Assembly: GCA_028875135.1 (NCBI GenBank)
Contig: JAPPFQ010000202.1
Span: 1-6,392, forward strand
Direction of reading: 5' to 3'
DNA: 6,392 bases
Origin: Acidobacteriota bacterium
GTDB taxonomy: Bacteria > Acidobacteriota > Terriglobia > Versatilivoradales > Versatilivoraceae
The notes under the pieces are model-generated. The model saw nothing but the letters and a program-made list of their open reading frames with translations. It did no database searches and was not told the origin of the DNA. Positions 6,264 through 6,392 of this stretch are shown here, one piece after another. A program made the translations under genes and the position numbers. Position 1 is the stretch's first letter. Every line of letters begins with the position of its first letter.

Positions 6264-6392
6264 CCCCCCCCGGGAGCGGGGGGGGGGGGGGGCCCGCGCG
6301 GACCCCCCCGCCCCCCCCCGCGGGGGGGGGGGTTTATAAAAAAACCCCCCCCCCCCCCGGCCCGCCCGGGGCGGGGCGCGCGGGGCGGAAGG
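6264..6392. other. Low-complexity G/C homopolymer tail, probable contig-end artefact
   Basis: The sequence abruptly becomes homopolymer runs: C8 at 6264-6271, G15 at 6278-6292, C7 at 6303-6309, C9 at 6311-6319, G11 at 6322-6332 and C14 at 6345-6358, with a short TTTATAAAAAAA island between. No coding pattern, codon structure or recognisable element is present. Runs of G and their C complement are typical of dark-cycle reads in two-colour Illumina chemistry and of misassembled contig ends. This stretch should not be interpreted biologically without read support. Confidence 0.7.

Noticed and set aside
6230..6278. CGCTCCC/GGGAGCG inverted repeat
   Set aside because: Seven-base arms separated by 35 bases, with one arm embedded in the suspect homopolymer tail; likely chance or artefact.
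1..6392. CRISPR array, tRNA, rRNA, transposase or phage genes
   Set aside because: Both strands were read for regularly spaced repeats, cloverleaf-like segments, terminal inverted repeats and known mobile-element proteins; none was seen.

Overview
The window is a high-GC bacterial segment with three complete genes, all on the + strand. Together they look like a cell-envelope locus of the kind seen in Planctomycetota, Verrucomicrobiota and Acidobacteriota. This taxonomic guess rests on the first two genes, a multi-domain cytochrome-like DUF1592 protein followed by a Tat-exported DUF1552 protein. That pairing is characteristic of those phyla, but the sequence alone does not say which one.

Layout: 1-367 holds no convincing gene. 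It has a small AT-rich island with two exact TATAAT hexamers and then a C-rich, G-poor leader. 368-3709 encodes a 1113-residue secreted protein with a CXXCH heme motif near each end (PSCyt1, DUF1587, DUF1595, DUF1592, DUF1588, DUF1585 order). A 137-bp gap contains a nested hairpin. 3847-5151 encodes a 434-residue DUF1552 protein with a twin-arginine signal. A 138-bp gap ends in a GC-rich hairpin directly before the ribosome binding site of the third gene. 5290-6102 encodes a 270-residue outer-membrane beta-barrel protein ending in Phe. Downstream are four 10-bp tandem units (6141-6180) and a 13-bp odd palindrome (6190-6202). From about 6264 to the end the sequence collapses into long G and C runs that look like a contig-end artefact.

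How the genes may work together: both members of the DUF1592/DUF1552 pair carry export signals, one apparently Sec and one Tat, so they should act outside the cytoplasm. The first has two potential heme c sites, which points to redox chemistry, but the substrate and reaction of this pair are not established. The beta-barrel gene may only be a neighbour: its spacing and the hairpin in front of it fit separate control.

The pair is a recognisable but functionally uncharacterised system, not a new gene family. The points most worth checking are the Gln replacing the last His of the HXXSHH signature in the DUF1552 protein, the structured intergenic regions, the C-rich leader and the 10-bp repeat.
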